Positions 42,535 to 53,060 are shown, counted from the first letter of the stretch. The stretch is DNA of 64,000 nt from Candidatus Tectimicrobiota bacterium (GCA_016192455.1 JACPUC010000030.1:91454-155453), one strand, 5' to 3'. Numbers and translations are program-made. The notes: generated from the letters alone by a model not told the origin.

Positions 42535-44826
42535 ATGATGGTTTCAGAAGACGAGATCCTCGATTTCCTGCGCCGCATGGCGCCGCGCGCCGTGCCGGCG
42601 AAGGAGCTTTACCGCGCCTTGGGCGTGCAGCCTGACGAACGGCGGAGCCTCAAACGCCTGCTGCGCGAGCTCGCCGCCAACGGCCAGGTCGCCCGCCTGA
42701 AGGGGGCGCGCTTTGCCCTCGCGAACAGCTTGCGGGGCGGCAGGCTGCGGGGCGTCTTCCGCAGCCACCCCAAGGGCTTCGGGTTCGTCACCCCGCACGA
42801 CCGCGGCATGGAGGACCTCTACATCGCCGCCGCGGCCACCGGCGGCGCGCTGCATGGCGACGAGGTGGAGGTGCGGCTGCACGCGGCGGGGTTGGGGTCG
42901 CGGCGCGCCGGCGAGGTGACCCGGGTGGTCCAGCGCGGCCAGCGCGAGATCATCGGGCAGCTCCTCAAGGTGCAGCGCCATGCTCTGCTCGTGCCGGTCG
43001 ACCGGCGCCTGACGGTCGATATCGTCATCCCCTGGAAGGAGCGCAACGGCGCCGAGCACGGCCAGATGGTGCTGGCGGAGGTGACCGAGTACCCGACGGC
43101 GCGCCGCCCCATGCGCGCCCGCGTGCTGAAGCTGCTCGGCGATCCGGACGACCACGAGGTCCTCGCCCAGATCATCCTGCACGAGCACGGCGTCACGCAG
43201 GAGTTTCCCCGCGCCGTCGTGGAGGCCGCGGCCGCCTGCCCCGAGCGCATCCCCGCCTCCGAGCCGGCCCGCCGCCGCGACCTGCGCCCCTGGCCGTGCG
43301 TCACCATCGACGGTGAGACCGCCCGCGACTTCGATGACGCCGTCTCCGTCCGCCGCCTGGAAGGGGGCGGCTTCGAGCTCGGCGTGCACATCGCCGACGT
43401 GAGCTGGTACGTCGAGGAAGGCTCCCCGCTGGACCTCGAGGCCTACGACCGCGGCACCAGCATCTACCTCCCGGAGCGCGCCATCCCGATGCTCCCCGAG
43501 CGCCTCTCCACCCATCTCTGCAGCCTGCGCCCCGACGCCGACCGCCTCACCCTCAGCGCCATCATGCGCTTTGACGCCGACGGCGCGCCGCAGGAGGCAG
43601 AGCTCTGCGAGTCGGTCATTCGCAGCCGGGCGCGCTTGACCTACACGGCCATCCAGCAGCTCTTCGCGCGTTTGGATGCGGAGCGGGCCGCCGACGGAGG
43701 CGCGGCCAAATCCAAGGTTGCCGCGCGAAGCGCCCGCGCCGCCTCCGCCGACGAGCCGCCCGCGGAGCTGCACGACGACCTCCTGACCATGCGCGAACTC
43801 GCCCACTTGCTGCGGGCACGGCGCATGCGCGCCGGCAGCCTCGACTTCGACCTGCCGGAGCCGGACTTCATTCTCGATGAGAGCGGCAGCATCGTGCACA
43901 TCGAGGAGCTGGCGGCGGACGAGGCGCACCACCTCATCGAGGAGTTCATGCTGGCGGCCAACCGCACGGTGGCCCGGCAGCTCCGCGCCCGCAAGATCCC
44001 CCTGCCGTACCGCATCCACGAGCCGCCGCCGCCCAACAAGGTCGCCCTGCTGGGCGACGTCATGACGCGCTTCGGACACCGCTTCGAGGTGGATCCCCAG
44101 GCGCCGAACCAGAAGGAGCTGCAGGCCCTCCTCGATGCCGTGCGCGACACGCCGGAGGCGCGCATCCTGCACACGCTGGTGCTGCGCACCATGAAGCAGG
44201 CGCGCTACGACACCTTCAACGTCGGCCACTTCGGGCTTGCCTTCGACCTCTACACCCACTTCACCTCGCCGATCCGCCGCTACCCCGATCTGCTCGTGCA
44301 CCGCCACCTGCGCCGCTTCTTCTTCCAGGGCGAGCCGGTGCCGGAGGAGAGCCTCTGGCACGAGCGCCTGGCGGCGGCCGCGCGCACCGCCTCCGAGCGC
44401 GAGCGCCGCGCCGACCGCGTCGAAAACGCCGTCAACGACCTGAAAACCGCCGCCTATATGGCCAACCACCTGGGCGAGGAGTACGAAGGGTTCATTACCG
44501 ACTTGGTGAGCTTTGGCTTCTTCGTCGAGCTCACCACGCTCTTCGTGCACGGCCTCGTGCACCTCGCCACCCTGCGCGACGACCACTACCTCCTCGACGA
44601 GGAGACGTTCTCCTTGGTCGGAGTGCGCACGGGGCGCGTCTTCCACCTCGGAGACCGGGTGCGCATCAGGGTGCGCCAGGCGGACCTGCTGCGACGCCGC
44701 ATTGACTTCGAGCTCCTGGCGGTGCTCGAGCAGCGCCGCTGGACGAGCCACCCCGGCCGCCAGCGGCACGCGGCCCGGCAGAGTTGGCGAGGCGAACGGC
44801 GAGGCGGCGGCAGCCGGCGCCCGTGA
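42535..44826 (+). CDS. rnr: Ribonuclease R
   Basis: RNase II-family 3'-5' exoribonuclease, 763 residues. An N-terminal winged-helix region (about 1-65) precedes cold-shock/OB domains (FRSHPKGFGFVTPHD). The RNB catalytic domain has ARDFDDAVSV with the metal-binding Asp cluster, then HIADVSWYVEEGSPLDLEAYDRGTSIY and ERLSTHLCSL. An S1 domain (YEGFITDLVSFGFFVEL) and a basic tail follow. The start could be ATG at 42535 or 42538; family N-termini begin near here. Probably single-gene unit. Confidence 0.93.
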   Translation: MMVSEDEILDFLRRMAPRAVPAKELYRALGVQPDERRSLKRLLRELAANGQVARLKGARFALANSLRGGRLRGVFRSHPKGFGFVTPHDRGMEDLYIAAAATGGALHGDEVEVRLHAAGLGSRRAGEVTRVVQRGQREIIGQLLKVQRHALLVPVDRRLTVDIVIPWKERNGAEHGQMVLAEVTEYPTARRPMRARVLKLLGDPDDHEVLAQIILHEHGVTQEFPRAVVEAAAACPERIPASEPARRRDLRPWPCVTIDGETARDFDDAVSVRRLEGGGFELGVHIADVSWYVEEGSPLDLEAYDRGTSIYLPERAIPMLPERLSTHLCSLRPDADRLTLSAIMRFDADGAPQEAELCESVIRSRARLTYTAIQQLFARLDAERAADGGAAKSKVAARSARAASADEPPAELHDDLLTMRELAHLLRARRMRAGSLDFDLPEPDFILDESGSIVHIEELAADEAHHLIEEFMLAANRTVARQLRARKIPLPYRIHEPPPPNKVALLGDVMTRFGHRFEVDPQAPNQKELQALLDAVRDTPEARILHTLVLRTMKQARYDTFNVGHFGLAFDLYTHFTSPIRRYPDLLVHRHLRRFFFQGEPVPEESLWHERLAAAARTASERERRADRVENAVNDLKTAAYMANHLGEEYEGFITDLVSFGFFVELTTLFVHGLVHLATLRDDHYLLDEETFSLVGVRTGRVFHLGDRVRIRVRQADLLRRRIDFELLAVLEQRRWTSHPGRQRHAARQSWRGERRGGGSRRP

Positions 44827-45069
44827 GCAGCGATGCGCGGAGGTGGGCAAGTTCTCCCTTCTTGCCGCGTCCAGACTACGTGAGGGGGTGGAGCCGCTGG
44901 CAGGTGCTCCCAGCCACTGCGCGCCAGGGAGCAGTGCGACGCGCCTCGCCGGACCCGCTCCCTACTTCAGCGAGGAGAAAAATTTCTCCCGCGCGGTGCG
45001 GCAACGTCATAAACTGGGAAGGAGGAACCGAGATTTTACGGCGCCGGTAGCTTTTCAGAGAGGCTCTGC

Positions 45070-46074
45070 ATGGTCACACCAGTGGGGGGTGGGGAGATGT
45101 GGAGACAGGCAGGAGGGAGGCTCGTTGCGACTCGTGTCGTCAGGGGGTGGCCCGGCTTCCCGAGCGTCGCTGCGACGGCTCGCCGGGGCTTCGGGGTGGC
45201 GCTGAGCGTGGGCCTGGCGCTGCTCCTTTTCAGCACCGCCGCCGCGGCCCGCTGCCGGCAGCAGAGCCTGGTGCGCGGCCCCTCGCTCTACCAGCTCGAT
45301 CCGGCGGGGCCATGGCGCCGCGCGGTCGCGGCCAGCCCGCCGGAAGATCGCTTCGCCGGCGTGCCGCGCCGCGCTTCCTGGTCCAGCGCCTCCTCCTTGC
45401 CTTCGTTCCTGGCAGCCGAGAGCCCCCGGGTGGCGCTCACGTGGTACGGCCATAGCTTCTTCCGCCTGCTCACCGAAGGGGGCACGAGCATCGCCATGGA
45501 CCCGTTCCACGGCGACCTCGGGCTGCCTCTGCCGGAGGTTGACGCCCATGCCGTCACCGTGGGGCGCGAGCATCGCAACCACAACAACGTCGCCTTGCCG
45601 CGCGGCGAGCCGCTCATCCTGCGCGGCGTGGACCTCGAGGCGGGCGGCTGGTGGCGGGTTGACCAGCAGGTGCGCGAGGTGCGCATCTCCGGGGTGCCGA
45701 TCTACCAGCGCGCCTACTGGGGGGAGATGGTGAACGGCAGCGCCTTCCTCTTCGAGGTCGGCGACCTTTGCATCGCCCACCTGGGCGACATCGGCAGCGA
45801 GTTGAGTCCCGCCCAGCTCGAGAACTTCGGCTCCATTGACGTGGCCCTGGTTCCCATCGGCGGCCGCTACAGCGCCGATCCCGCCACGGCGCGACGCATC
45901 CTCGAGCAGCTTCGGCCGAAGATCGCCGTCCCCATGCACTACTGGGACAGCGAGTACAACCTCGGCGAGTTCGTGAAGGGCTTTCCGCGCGTCTACGAGC
46001 TGGGGAGCAACCATCTCACCGTGCTCAAGAGCTCCCTCCCCTCCGAGACGACCATCCTCATCATGCGCCATTGA
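45070..46074 (+). CDS. Exported metallo-beta-lactamase-fold protein (UlaG/NAPE-PLD-like)
   Basis: A 334-residue protein of the UlaG branch of the MBL superfamily. A hydrophobic segment near residues 40-58 (VALSVGLALLLFSTAAA) looks like a signal or anchor. VALTWYGHSFFRLLTEGGTSIAMDP and the EHRNHNNV metal site follow, then FEVGDLCIAHLGDIG (bridging Asp) and VPMHYWDSEYNLGEF. It lacks the exact HxHxDH signature, as UlaG-type members often do. Upstream ATG chosen after GAGAGGCTCTGC; a later ATG at 45097 is possible. Substrate unknown; convergent with a permease gene. Confidence 0.78.
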   Translation: MVTPVGGGEMWRQAGGRLVATRVVRGWPGFPSVAATARRGFGVALSVGLALLLFSTAAAARCRQQSLVRGPSLYQLDPAGPWRRAVAASPPEDRFAGVPRRASWSSASSLPSFLAAESPRVALTWYGHSFFRLLTEGGTSIAMDPFHGDLGLPLPEVDAHAVTVGREHRNHNNVALPRGEPLILRGVDLEAGGWWRVDQQVREVRISGVPIYQRAYWGEMVNGSAFLFEVGDLCIAHLGDIGSELSPAQLENFGSIDVALVPIGGRYSADPATARRILEQLRPKIAVPMHYWDSEYNLGEFVKGFPRVYELGSNHLTVLKSSLPSETTILIMRH

Positions 46075-46094
46075 CTTCGGAGCCGGCGCGGGCG

Positions 46095-46901
46095 CTAGAC
46101 CTGCGCCCCCATGCTGTAATACCAGTGGCAGAGGCGACGGCCGGCCAGCCCCACCAGGCGGTCGAAGGTGTACCCGAAGACGGCGATGGTGAGGATGCCG
46201 ACGAAGACTTCGTCGGTGCGCAGCATGCGCTGCCGGAAGAGGATGAGAAAACCGAGGCCGCTGCTGGAGGCGACCATCTCGGCGACGAAGAGGAGCGCCC
46301 AGGTGAGCGCCATGGAGATGCGCAGGCCGGCGAATATCTGCGGCAGAACGTGCGGCAGCACGACGCGGCGCAGCACCTCCCCCTTCGTGGCGCCCATGCT
46401 GAGCGCCGCCCAGACCATCTGCTTGCTCACCCCCTGCACCCCGGCGGAGGTGTTGATGATGAGGGGGAAGACGGTGGCCAGGAAGATGACGGCAACCTTC
46501 GATTCCTCGCCGATGCCGAACCAGACCATGAGGAGGGGGACGAAGCCGACCTTTGGAATGGGGTAGATGATCGACACGATGGGGTCAAAGAAGCCGCCGA
46601 CCTGCCGGAACCAGCCCATGCAGAGGCCCAGCGGAATGCCGATGAGGACGGCGCTGCTGAAGCCCAGCATCGCCCGCTGCATACTGGCGGTGACATGCCA
46701 GACGAGGTTGCCATACAGGCTCAGCTCGTACCACTTTCCGAGGACCTGCGTGAACGGTGGCATGAAGACATCGGAGACGAACCCCGAGCGTCCGATGATC
46801 TCCCAAAGGAGGAACACGGCAAGCAGGGAGTAGTAGCGGCGGAGAAGCCTCAGGAGCAGGGGAGATTCCCGAGCCGTTGCAGCCGCCGCAGCCTCAGCCA
46901 C
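46095..46901 (-). CDS. ABC transporter permease (NitT/TauT type), orphan
   Basis: A 268-residue inner-membrane permease with about six spans. Cytoplasmic EAA loop ALSMGATKGEVLRRVVLPHVLPQIF; family start LLAVFLLWEIIGRSGFVSD. Start is GTG after GAGGAGGACGCCGGAG. Transcribed after a second, related permease (47097-47945) 195 nt upstream; the two could be a heterodimer. No ATPase or binding protein is close. Confidence 0.86.
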   Translation of the reverse strand: MAEAAAAATARESPLLLRLLRRYYSLLAVFLLWEIIGRSGFVSDVFMPPFTQVLGKWYELSLYGNLVWHVTASMQRAMLGFSSAVLIGIPLGLCMGWFRQVGGFFDPIVSIIYPIPKVGFVPLLMVWFGIGEESKVAVIFLATVFPLIINTSAGVQGVSKQMVWAALSMGATKGEVLRRVVLPHVLPQIFAGLRISMALTWALLFVAEMVASSSGLGFLILFRQRMLRTDEVFVGILTIAVFGYTFDRLVGLAGRRLCHWYYSMGAQV

Positions 46902-47096
46902 CTCCGGCGTCCTCCTCAGTCTGAACCTCGCACCTGATACACGCCCCTCCCCGCGAGCTGCACAGCAGCTCGCGCAGGGGTGCGCCTGCCCGCGCGTCGC
47001 ACGCAGTCAGGCGAAGGGGCGTGGCTCCCTCGCTCCACAAGGTCTCGCTGACCGGGAGCCAAGCTGACACCCCCCGATGGACGTGCGACTCCCCCC

Positions 47097-47945
47097 TTAA
47101 CGGTCACCCTTCTCGAATCCCATGGCGAAGTACCAGTGGCAGAGCCGGCGGCTGAGGAGGCGCAGCAGCCGATCGCAGCCGAACCCAAAACCGCCGATGC
47201 AGATGAGGCCAACGAGCACCACATCGGTGCGCAGCTCGTTCTCGCCCATCAGCGTGAGGAAGCCGAGGCCGCGATCTGAGGCGAGCATCTCCGCCGAGAA
47301 GAGGAGGATCCATGACACGCCCATCGCCAGGCGCAAGCCGGTGAAGATGTGCGGCAGCGTGCTGGGGAAAATGATCCGGCGGAAGATCTCCTGGCGCGTC
47401 GCTCCCATGGAGAGAGCCGACCAGACCAGATGCTTGCTCGTTCCCTTCACCCCGGCGTAGGTGTTCACGAGCAGCGGGAAGATGGCCGCCACGATGATGA
47501 TCGCCAGCTTGGAAAGCTCGCCGATGCCCAACCACAAGATGAAGAGAGGGATGAGCGCCACCTTCGGGATGGGGTAGGCAAAGGAGATGAGGCGGTCGAG
47601 AATCTCCTCGCCGCGCTTTGTCAGCCCCCAGATGAGGCCAAGCGGGATGCCGACCACCATGACGATGATGAAGCTGGTAAGGGCGCGAAAGGCGCTCGTG
47701 GCGATATGGCCGAAAATCTCGCCGCTGCCGAGGAGGTCAGCGAAGGCATGCGCGACGCTCTGCACCGACGGCAGGGTGAGCTCATCCACGAGGCCAAAGC
47801 GTCCCAACGCCTCCCAGAGAAGAACCAGGACGGCCAGGGGATAGTAGCGGCCGACGTGCCGTAGAAGTCTCGCCAGGAACAAACCCCGCTGTTCAGCGCG
47901 CCCGGTGGCGATTCCGGCGCTCGGCTCGGCGCTCCCTGCCGCCAT
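47097..47945 (-). CDS. ABC transporter permease (NitT/TauT type), orphan
   Basis: A 282-residue permease, six spans, EAA loop ALSMGATRQEIFRRIIFPSTLPHIF, family start YYPLAVLVLLWEALGRFG. ATG at 47943-47945 follows AAAGGAGCCAGGAT. Its sequence is similar in plan to the downstream permease, suggesting an old duplication or heterodimer. Hairpin GCGAGCTGC/GCAGCTCGC lies in the gap between the two permease genes (about 46970). Confidence 0.86.
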   Translation of the reverse strand: MAAGSAEPSAGIATGRAEQRGLFLARLLRHVGRYYPLAVLVLLWEALGRFGLVDELTLPSVQSVAHAFADLLGSGEIFGHIATSAFRALTSFIIVMVVGIPLGLIWGLTKRGEEILDRLISFAYPIPKVALIPLFILWLGIGELSKLAIIIVAAIFPLLVNTYAGVKGTSKHLVWSALSMGATRQEIFRRIIFPSTLPHIFTGLRLAMGVSWILLFSAEMLASDRGLGFLTLMGENELRTDVVLVGLICIGGFGFGCDRLLRLLSRRLCHWYFAMGFEKGDR

Positions 47946-48337
47946 ATCCTGGCTCCTTTGCTTCGCCAACGAGTAACCCAACAGCATAGCTACCATAGCC
48001 CGGGACGTCGCGCAAGCCGAGGCGCGCTCCCGTGGCAGGCTGGTCTTCCCGTCGTTCGCTTGGGGTCCCGCCCCGGGCGCGCGGCGCTTTACCCGCGCCC
48101 CCAGCCGGCAACGAGAGCGTCAACCCAGGCGCTGAAGCGGAGAGCAGCCCGAGGCCGGCGGGGTGGACCCTCCTGGAACCATGCAGTATAGTGCGGCGTG
48201 TGCCGTTCCCCTCCCCGGCGCCGCGCCAGGCGCAGAGTTCGGGCGTCGTCCGTCATGGGGCGGCGCCAGGGAGTGGAGCCGCGGCGACCCGCGCCTTCCC
48301 CGACCGATGCGACGCGACGTTGCTTCCGGAGCACGAC
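47946..48337. other. Intergenic region between divergent permease and UbiD genes
   Basis: No gene supported; GC-rich shadows only. Confidence 0.35.
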
Positions 48338-49939
48338 ATGGCCGCCTTCCCCCTCGCCTTCGCTGATCTGCGCGCCTGGATCGACTACCTGGAGCGCCAC
48401 GGCCAGCTCGCCCGTGTTGAGGCGCCGGTGCACTGGCACTCGGAGCTTGGGTTGGTGCTGCGGCGCGCCTGGGATGTCTACGGCGATGCGGCGCCAGCCC
48501 TCCTCTTCACGAACATCATCGACTACCCGCCGCCGGGGCCGCACCGGCTCTTCACCGGCGCCCTGCGGGGGCACCACCGCCTGGCCATGCTCATGGGGCT
48601 CGATCCGGCGGCCGCCGGGCCGGCCCAGCTCGTCGAGCACCTGCTCGAGCTCCTCCACGATCGCCGCCGCCACCTGCCTCCCAAGCAGGTGCACGATGGG
48701 CCGGTGCTGGAGAACGTGCTGACGGGGGACGCCATCGACCTCTTCCGCTTTCCCATCCCGCACTGGAACGAGCGCGACGGCGGGCGCTACCTCGGCACCC
48801 TGCACTGCGTCATCACGCGCGATCCCGACAGCGGCGCCTGCAACTACGGCACCTACCGCATGCAGGCGTTCACGGCGAACGAGGCGGCGATCAACATCTC
48901 TCCGTCGCAGCACATCGGCGGGCACTTCGCCAAGCACCTGCGCCGGCGGCGGCCCATGGAGGCGGCCGTGGTCATCGGCCAGGAGCCGGCGCTGACGCTG
49001 CTCGCCACCTGCCCCACCCACGACCCGGTGGCCGAGATCGAGGTCGCCGGTGCGCTGCGCGGCGCGCCCATCGAGGTGGTGCGCTGCCGCACCGTGGACC
49101 TCGAGGTGCCGGCGCATGCGGAGATCGTCGTGGAGGGCTACGTCGATTGGCAGGAGCGGCGCATGGAGGGACCGTTCGGGGAGTTCGCCGGCTACCACGG
49201 CATGCCCCCGAGCCCGAAGCCGGTCTTCAAGGTCAACGCCGTTCTGCACCGCGACGATCCAATCTTCCGCGGCACCCTGGAAGGCCACCCGGTGAATGAG
49301 GACCACGTGATGAGCTCGGTGCTCTTCTCGGCTTACTTCACCGAGCTGCTGCGGCGCCTCGGCGTCCCCGGGGTGCGCCGGGTGGCGATGCCGCTGGATG
49401 CCGCCGGCTACGGCCACTGCGTGGTCTCCATCCGCCCCAGCGCGGCCGGCCAGGCTGATATGATCGCCCACGCGCTGTGGGCCTCGCGTCTCAGCCCCTT
49501 CACGGTGAAGCACGTCATCGTCGTGGATGAGGACATCGACCCCTGGAACAGCGAGCAGGTGAATTGGTCGATCGCCTGGCGGGTGCGGGCGACCGAGGAT
49601 ATCAAAATCTGGCCGCGGCACCGCAGCCTGCGCACCGACCCGCGCATCCCGCCCGAGGAGAAGGATTTCTGCGACCGCATGCTCATCGACGCCACGCGGC
49701 CCGTCACCTGGAAACCCCGCAGCCTCTGGGGCTACGAAGGGGTGGAGAAGGGGCGCCCGCTGCGCTTCCCTCCCTCGACGAAACCGAGCACGGTGTTGGC
49801 GCGCCAGGTCAACGATGGGTGGCAGCGTTACGGCATCACCCCCGCGCCCTGCTACAATGGCAAGCCGGCGGGAATGATGCAGAGCTGGTGGGAGAGCGAC
49901 CTCATCCAGCAGCACATCGACGGCCGCATGGACCCCTAG
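48338..49939 (+). CDS. UbiD-family (prenylated-FMN) decarboxylase
   Basis: A 533-residue decarboxylase of the UbiD family, which uses prenyl-FMN to remove or add CO2 on aromatic or unsaturated acids. The early NIIDYPPPGPHRLFTGALRGH, the middle NYGTYRMQ and ISPSQHIGGHF, the EGYVDWQERRMEGPFGEF(A)GY segment with E-R-type catalytic residues, and the C-terminal VDEDIDPWNSEQVNWSIAWR are all typical. ATG at 48338 follows CCGGAGCACGAC; the frame extends upstream without similarity. No ubiX (prenyltransferase) gene in the window. Likely acts in aromatic-acid metabolism with the LLM protein downstream. Confidence 0.9.
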   Translation: MAAFPLAFADLRAWIDYLERHGQLARVEAPVHWHSELGLVLRRAWDVYGDAAPALLFTNIIDYPPPGPHRLFTGALRGHHRLAMLMGLDPAAAGPAQLVEHLLELLHDRRRHLPPKQVHDGPVLENVLTGDAIDLFRFPIPHWNERDGGRYLGTLHCVITRDPDSGACNYGTYRMQAFTANEAAINISPSQHIGGHFAKHLRRRRPMEAAVVIGQEPALTLLATCPTHDPVAEIEVAGALRGAPIEVVRCRTVDLEVPAHAEIVVEGYVDWQERRMEGPFGEFAGYHGMPPSPKPVFKVNAVLHRDDPIFRGTLEGHPVNEDHVMSSVLFSAYFTELLRRLGVPGVRRVAMPLDAAGYGHCVVSIRPSAAGQADMIAHALWASRLSPFTVKHVIVVDEDIDPWNSEQVNWSIAWRVRATEDIKIWPRHRSLRTDPRIPPEEKDFCDRMLIDATRPVTWKPRSLWGYEGVEKGRPLRFPPSTKPSTVLARQVNDGWQRYGITPAPCYNGKPAGMMQSWWESDLIQQHIDGRMDP

Positions 49940-49997
49940 CGCGGAGATGCCGCAGGGCGGCGGTCAGCAGACGGAGAACGGAGAGAAGGGCACGCAC

Positions 49998-50933
49998 ATG
50001 CAGTTCGGTTTCCACCTCCCTAATTTGGGGCCGGAGCTCAGCGCCGACACGGTCGTGCGCATGGCCTGGCGGGCGGAGGTCTTCGGCTTCGACTCGGTCT
50101 GGGTCGTCGAGCGCATCCTGTGGCCGCGGCAGCCGTCCGTTCCCTATCCAGGCTCGGACGACGGGAGCGTCCCGGAAAGCTTCCAGAAGGTCTTCGAGCC
50201 GCTCAGCCTCCTTGCCTGGCTGGCGCCGCAGATGCAGCGGGCGAGGCTCGGCACCAGCATCGTGGTGACGGGTGAGCGGCAGCCCGCGGTGCTGGCGAAG
50301 ACGGCGGCGACGGTGGACGTGCTGTCGAAGGGACGCCTCATCCTGGGGCTGGGGGTGGGGTGGAATGCCGAGGAGCTGCAGGCGGCCGGGGTTGACTACG
50401 AAAGCCGCGGGCGGCGGATGGACGAGGTGCTGAAGCTGCTCGCCCTCCTGTGGACCGGCGAGGTGGTGAGCTTCCGCGGCGAGTTCTACAGCGTCAACGA
50501 GGTGATGTGCGCTCCGGCTCCCGTGCAGAAACCTTACCCCGAGCTCTGGATGGGCGGCTTCGCCATGGCGGCGGCGCGCCGCGCCGGCACCTGGGGCCGC
50601 GCCTGGCACCCGTCGATGCGTCTGCCGGAGCCGGCGCTGCGCAAGGGCATCGAGGTGATGCGCCGGGCCGCCGAAGCCGCCGGCCGCGATCCCGGCGGCG
50701 TCATGCTGGCGCCGCGCGTGGCGCTGCATGTCGGCAAGGAGGAGGGCCCTCACCGCCAGCGCTTCAACGGCTCGCCGGCCCAGATCGTTGAAGATTGCCA
50801 GTACATGCGCCGCCTCGGCGTCACCTACGCCATGCTCGACTTCAACCTCCCTTACCAGTACCCCATCGGCGAGCAGCAGGAGATGCTGGAGATGCTCGGC
50901 CACGAGGTGCTGCCGCTGGCCAAGGAACTTTGA
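49998..50933 (+). CDS. LLM-class F420/flavin-dependent oxidoreductase
   Basis: A 311-residue TIM-barrel of the luciferase-like monooxygenase class. MQFGFHLPNLGPELSADTVVRMAWRAE begins it, TSIVVTGERQPAVLAKTAATVD and LILGLGVGWNAEELQAAGVDY are family signatures, and PVQKPYPELWMGGF closes the binding site. Overlaps or nearly abuts the UbiD gene (58 nt), so an operon is likely. The substrate and the choice of F420 or FMN are not determinable from sequence. Confidence 0.86.
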   Translation: MQFGFHLPNLGPELSADTVVRMAWRAEVFGFDSVWVVERILWPRQPSVPYPGSDDGSVPESFQKVFEPLSLLAWLAPQMQRARLGTSIVVTGERQPAVLAKTAATVDVLSKGRLILGLGVGWNAEELQAAGVDYESRGRRMDEVLKLLALLWTGEVVSFRGEFYSVNEVMCAPAPVQKPYPELWMGGFAMAAARRAGTWGRAWHPSMRLPEPALRKGIEVMRRAAEAAGRDPGGVMLAPRVALHVGKEEGPHRQRFNGSPAQIVEDCQYMRRLGVTYAMLDFNLPYQYPIGEQQEMLEMLGHEVLPLAKEL

Positions 50934-51245
50934 GGCGAGGCGGAGTCGGGCAATTTTGCTTGACATGCGTGCAAATAGAGTATAGTGAAGTAAAGTATCT
51001 TTCTTTACCAGCGCTGGGCGGCAGCCAACGAGGGGGTCCAAACCGATCTAAAGGCGCTGAACCTCTCAGGAAGCCAGCTCCTCATCGGCCGCCGCGCGCT
51101 GCTCGGAGGAAGGTGCTGGTATTTGACGGACGTCGGCGACGCCACGTGTGAGAGCGCTCTTGAGCTACCGAGGTGAACCATGCGCAAGGTGAGCTGTATC
51201 GCTGGTTTTGGCCGCTTGCCGACGAGCAAGCGGGGGGAAAGGGTC
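50934..51245. other. Intergenic/leader region of the subtilase
   Basis: Contains the promoter-like pair at 50960-50986 and a long leader. A hairpin CCGCTTGC/GCAAGCGG sits just before the Shine-Dalgarno (about 51211-51234). No known riboswitch matched. Confidence 0.4.
50960..50986 (+). promoter_or_regulatory. Possible sigma-70 promoter of the subtilase
   Basis: TTGACA (50960-50965) and TATAGT (50981-50986), but the spacing is only 15 nt. The surrounding sequence is AT-rich. Confidence 0.35.
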
Positions 51246-53027
51246 ATGCGTAGGCTGACGCTAGTCTTGCTCATCCTGGCGCTGGGTATGCTGGCGGTTC
51301 TGACGCCTCTCAAGGCCCAGGCGCAAGGGCCGGAAAGGTTCAAGGTTTTCGTGGTGTTCGACCGCCAGCCGGGGCCGACGGATGAAGCCGAGGTGCGGAG
51401 CCTTGGCGGCCGGGTTAGGTATGCGTACCACCTGGTGCCGGCGATTGCGGCTACCGTCCCCGAGGCGGCCCTCCGTGGCCTGTTGGCCAACCCTCGCGTC
51501 GTTGCCATCGAAGAGGACGGCGAGGTGCGCGCCATTGATCATGCGACTACTGCCGGCGACGCCGAATTAGACAATACTTGGGGCGTCAAGCATATCGGCG
51601 CGGGCACGGTGCATGCTGGGGGCAACAAGGGCCTGGGGGTGAGAGTGGCCGTCATCGACAGCGGCATCGACTGCACGCACCCCGACCTGAATGCGAACTG
51701 CGCCGGCGGGTATGACTTTGTAAATAATGACGCGGACCCCAGCGACGATAACGGCCACGGCACGCACGTGGCCGGCACGGTTGCCGCCGAGGATGATGGC
51801 GCCGGCGTTGTGGGCGTGGCGCCGGCGGCCAGTCTGTATGCGCTGAAGGTTCTGAGCAGCAGCGGCAGCGGTTCGTGGAGCGACGTGATCGCGGCCCTGC
51901 AATGGGCCGTGGACAACGGCATCCAGGTAACCAACAACAGCTACGGGGCGAGTACGGATCCCGGCACGACCGTGCGGGCGGCGTTTGATAACTCCGCGGC
52001 GGCGGGCGTTCTGCATGTGGCCGCCGCGGGCAACAACGGCAATCGCCGTGGCACCGGCAACAATGTCGGTTGGCCTGCCCGCTATGCCTCCGTCATCGCG
52101 GTGGCGGCCACCGATGCAAACGATGCGCGCGCCTCCTTCTCCAGCACCGGTGAAACGGTGGAGCTTGCCGCCCCCGGCGTGGCGATCAACTCCACCTTGC
52201 TCGGCGGCGGCTACGGCACGGCAAGCGGCACCTCCATGGCCTCTCCGCATGTGGCGGGCACGGCGGCCCTGGTGATCGCCGCCGGCATCGCCGACGCCAA
52301 CGGTGACGGCAAGATCAACGACGAGGTGCGGCTGCGGCTGCAAGAGACTGCCGACGACCTGGGGGATCCGGGGCGCGACACGAAGTATGGCTTCGGCCTC
52401 GTGGACGCCGATGAGGCCGCGGCGATTGGTCCTCAGAACAATCCTCCCGTTGTCTCTATTACCAGCCCGGCCGACGGCGCGACGTTTGCCTCAGGCGCCA
52501 CGATTCTGTTCGAGGGGACGGCGAGCGACACCGAGGACGGTGACCTGACGGCAGTCCTGGCGTGGAGCTCCAGCATCGATGGTCCGCTCGGCACGGGCGG
52601 GAGCTTCTCGACGACGTTGAGCGACGGGAACCACACCATCACCGCCTCGGTCACCGACTCGGGCGGCAAGACCGGCAGCGCCTCGGTCGGCATCACGGTG
52701 GGGACTCCTCCCCCTGGGCCGACGACCGTCAGCGTCGCCTCCATCGCCTACACCACCGAGGGCGGCAAGAACAGCGATAAACACCTGAACATCACCCTCG
52801 CGCTGGTGGACGACCTTGGGAATCCGGTCGCCGGCGCCGCTGTGTCGATCACGTTATCGAATGGAACAAGTTCATGGTCCGGCACTGCCACCACAGGTTC
52901 CGCTGGGACGGTGACCTTCACACTCAAGAACGCGCCCTCAGGTTGCTACACGACGAGTGTCACCAATGTGGCGGCCGCAGGCCTGACGTGGGACGGCGTG
53001 ACACCGGCAAACGAATTCTGTAAGTAG
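51246..53027 (+). CDS. Secreted subtilisin-like serine protease (S8) with Ig-like domain
   Basis: A 593-residue exported protease. Signal peptide at about 1-27 ([24 protein letters not shown]); an I9-type inhibitor propeptide (about 30-95) follows. The catalytic triad is Asp138 in VAVIDSGID, His171 in NGHGTHVAG and Ser330 in [13 protein letters not shown]-terminal Ig/PKD-like domain ([19 protein letters not shown]) and a second beta-rich segment rich in Gly/Ser follow. ATG at 51246 after GGGGGGAAAGGGTC; ATG at 51180 is an alternative. Terminator at 53061. Confidence 0.93.
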   Translation: MRRLTLVLLILALGMLAVLTPLKAQAQGPERFKVFVVFDRQPGPTDEAEVRSLGGRVRYAYHLVPAIAATVPEAALRGLLANPRVVAIEEDGEVRAIDHATTAGDAELDNTWGVKHIGAGTVHAGGNKGLGVRVAVIDSGIDCTHPDLNANCAGGYDFVNNDADPSDDNGHGTHVAGTVAAEDDGAGVVGVAPAASLYALKVLSSSGSGSWSDVIAALQWAVDNGIQVTNNSYGASTDPGTTVRAAFDNSAAAGVLHVAAAGNNGNRRGTGNNVGWPARYASVIAVAATDANDARASFSSTGETVELAAPGVAINSTLLGGGYGTASGTSMASPHVAGTAALVIAAGIADANGDGKINDEVRLRLQETADDLGDPGRDTKYGFGLVDADEAAAIGPQNNPPVVSITSPADGATFASGATILFEGTASDTEDGDLTAVLAWSSSIDGPLGTGGSFSTTLSDGNHTITASVTDSGGKTGSASVGITVGTPPPGPTTVSVASIAYTTEGGKNSDKHLNITLALVDDLGNPVAGAAVSITLSNGTSSWSGTATTGSAGTVTFTLKNAPSGCYTTSVTNVAAAGLTWDGVTPANEFCK

Positions 53028-53060
53028 CAGGTGAGTTGGTTGACGTTGCTCGGAGGTATC

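Noticed and set aside
50966-51245. c-di-GMP or other riboswitch before the subtilase
   Set aside because: Blocks of known aptamers are absent; only an isolated hairpin remains.
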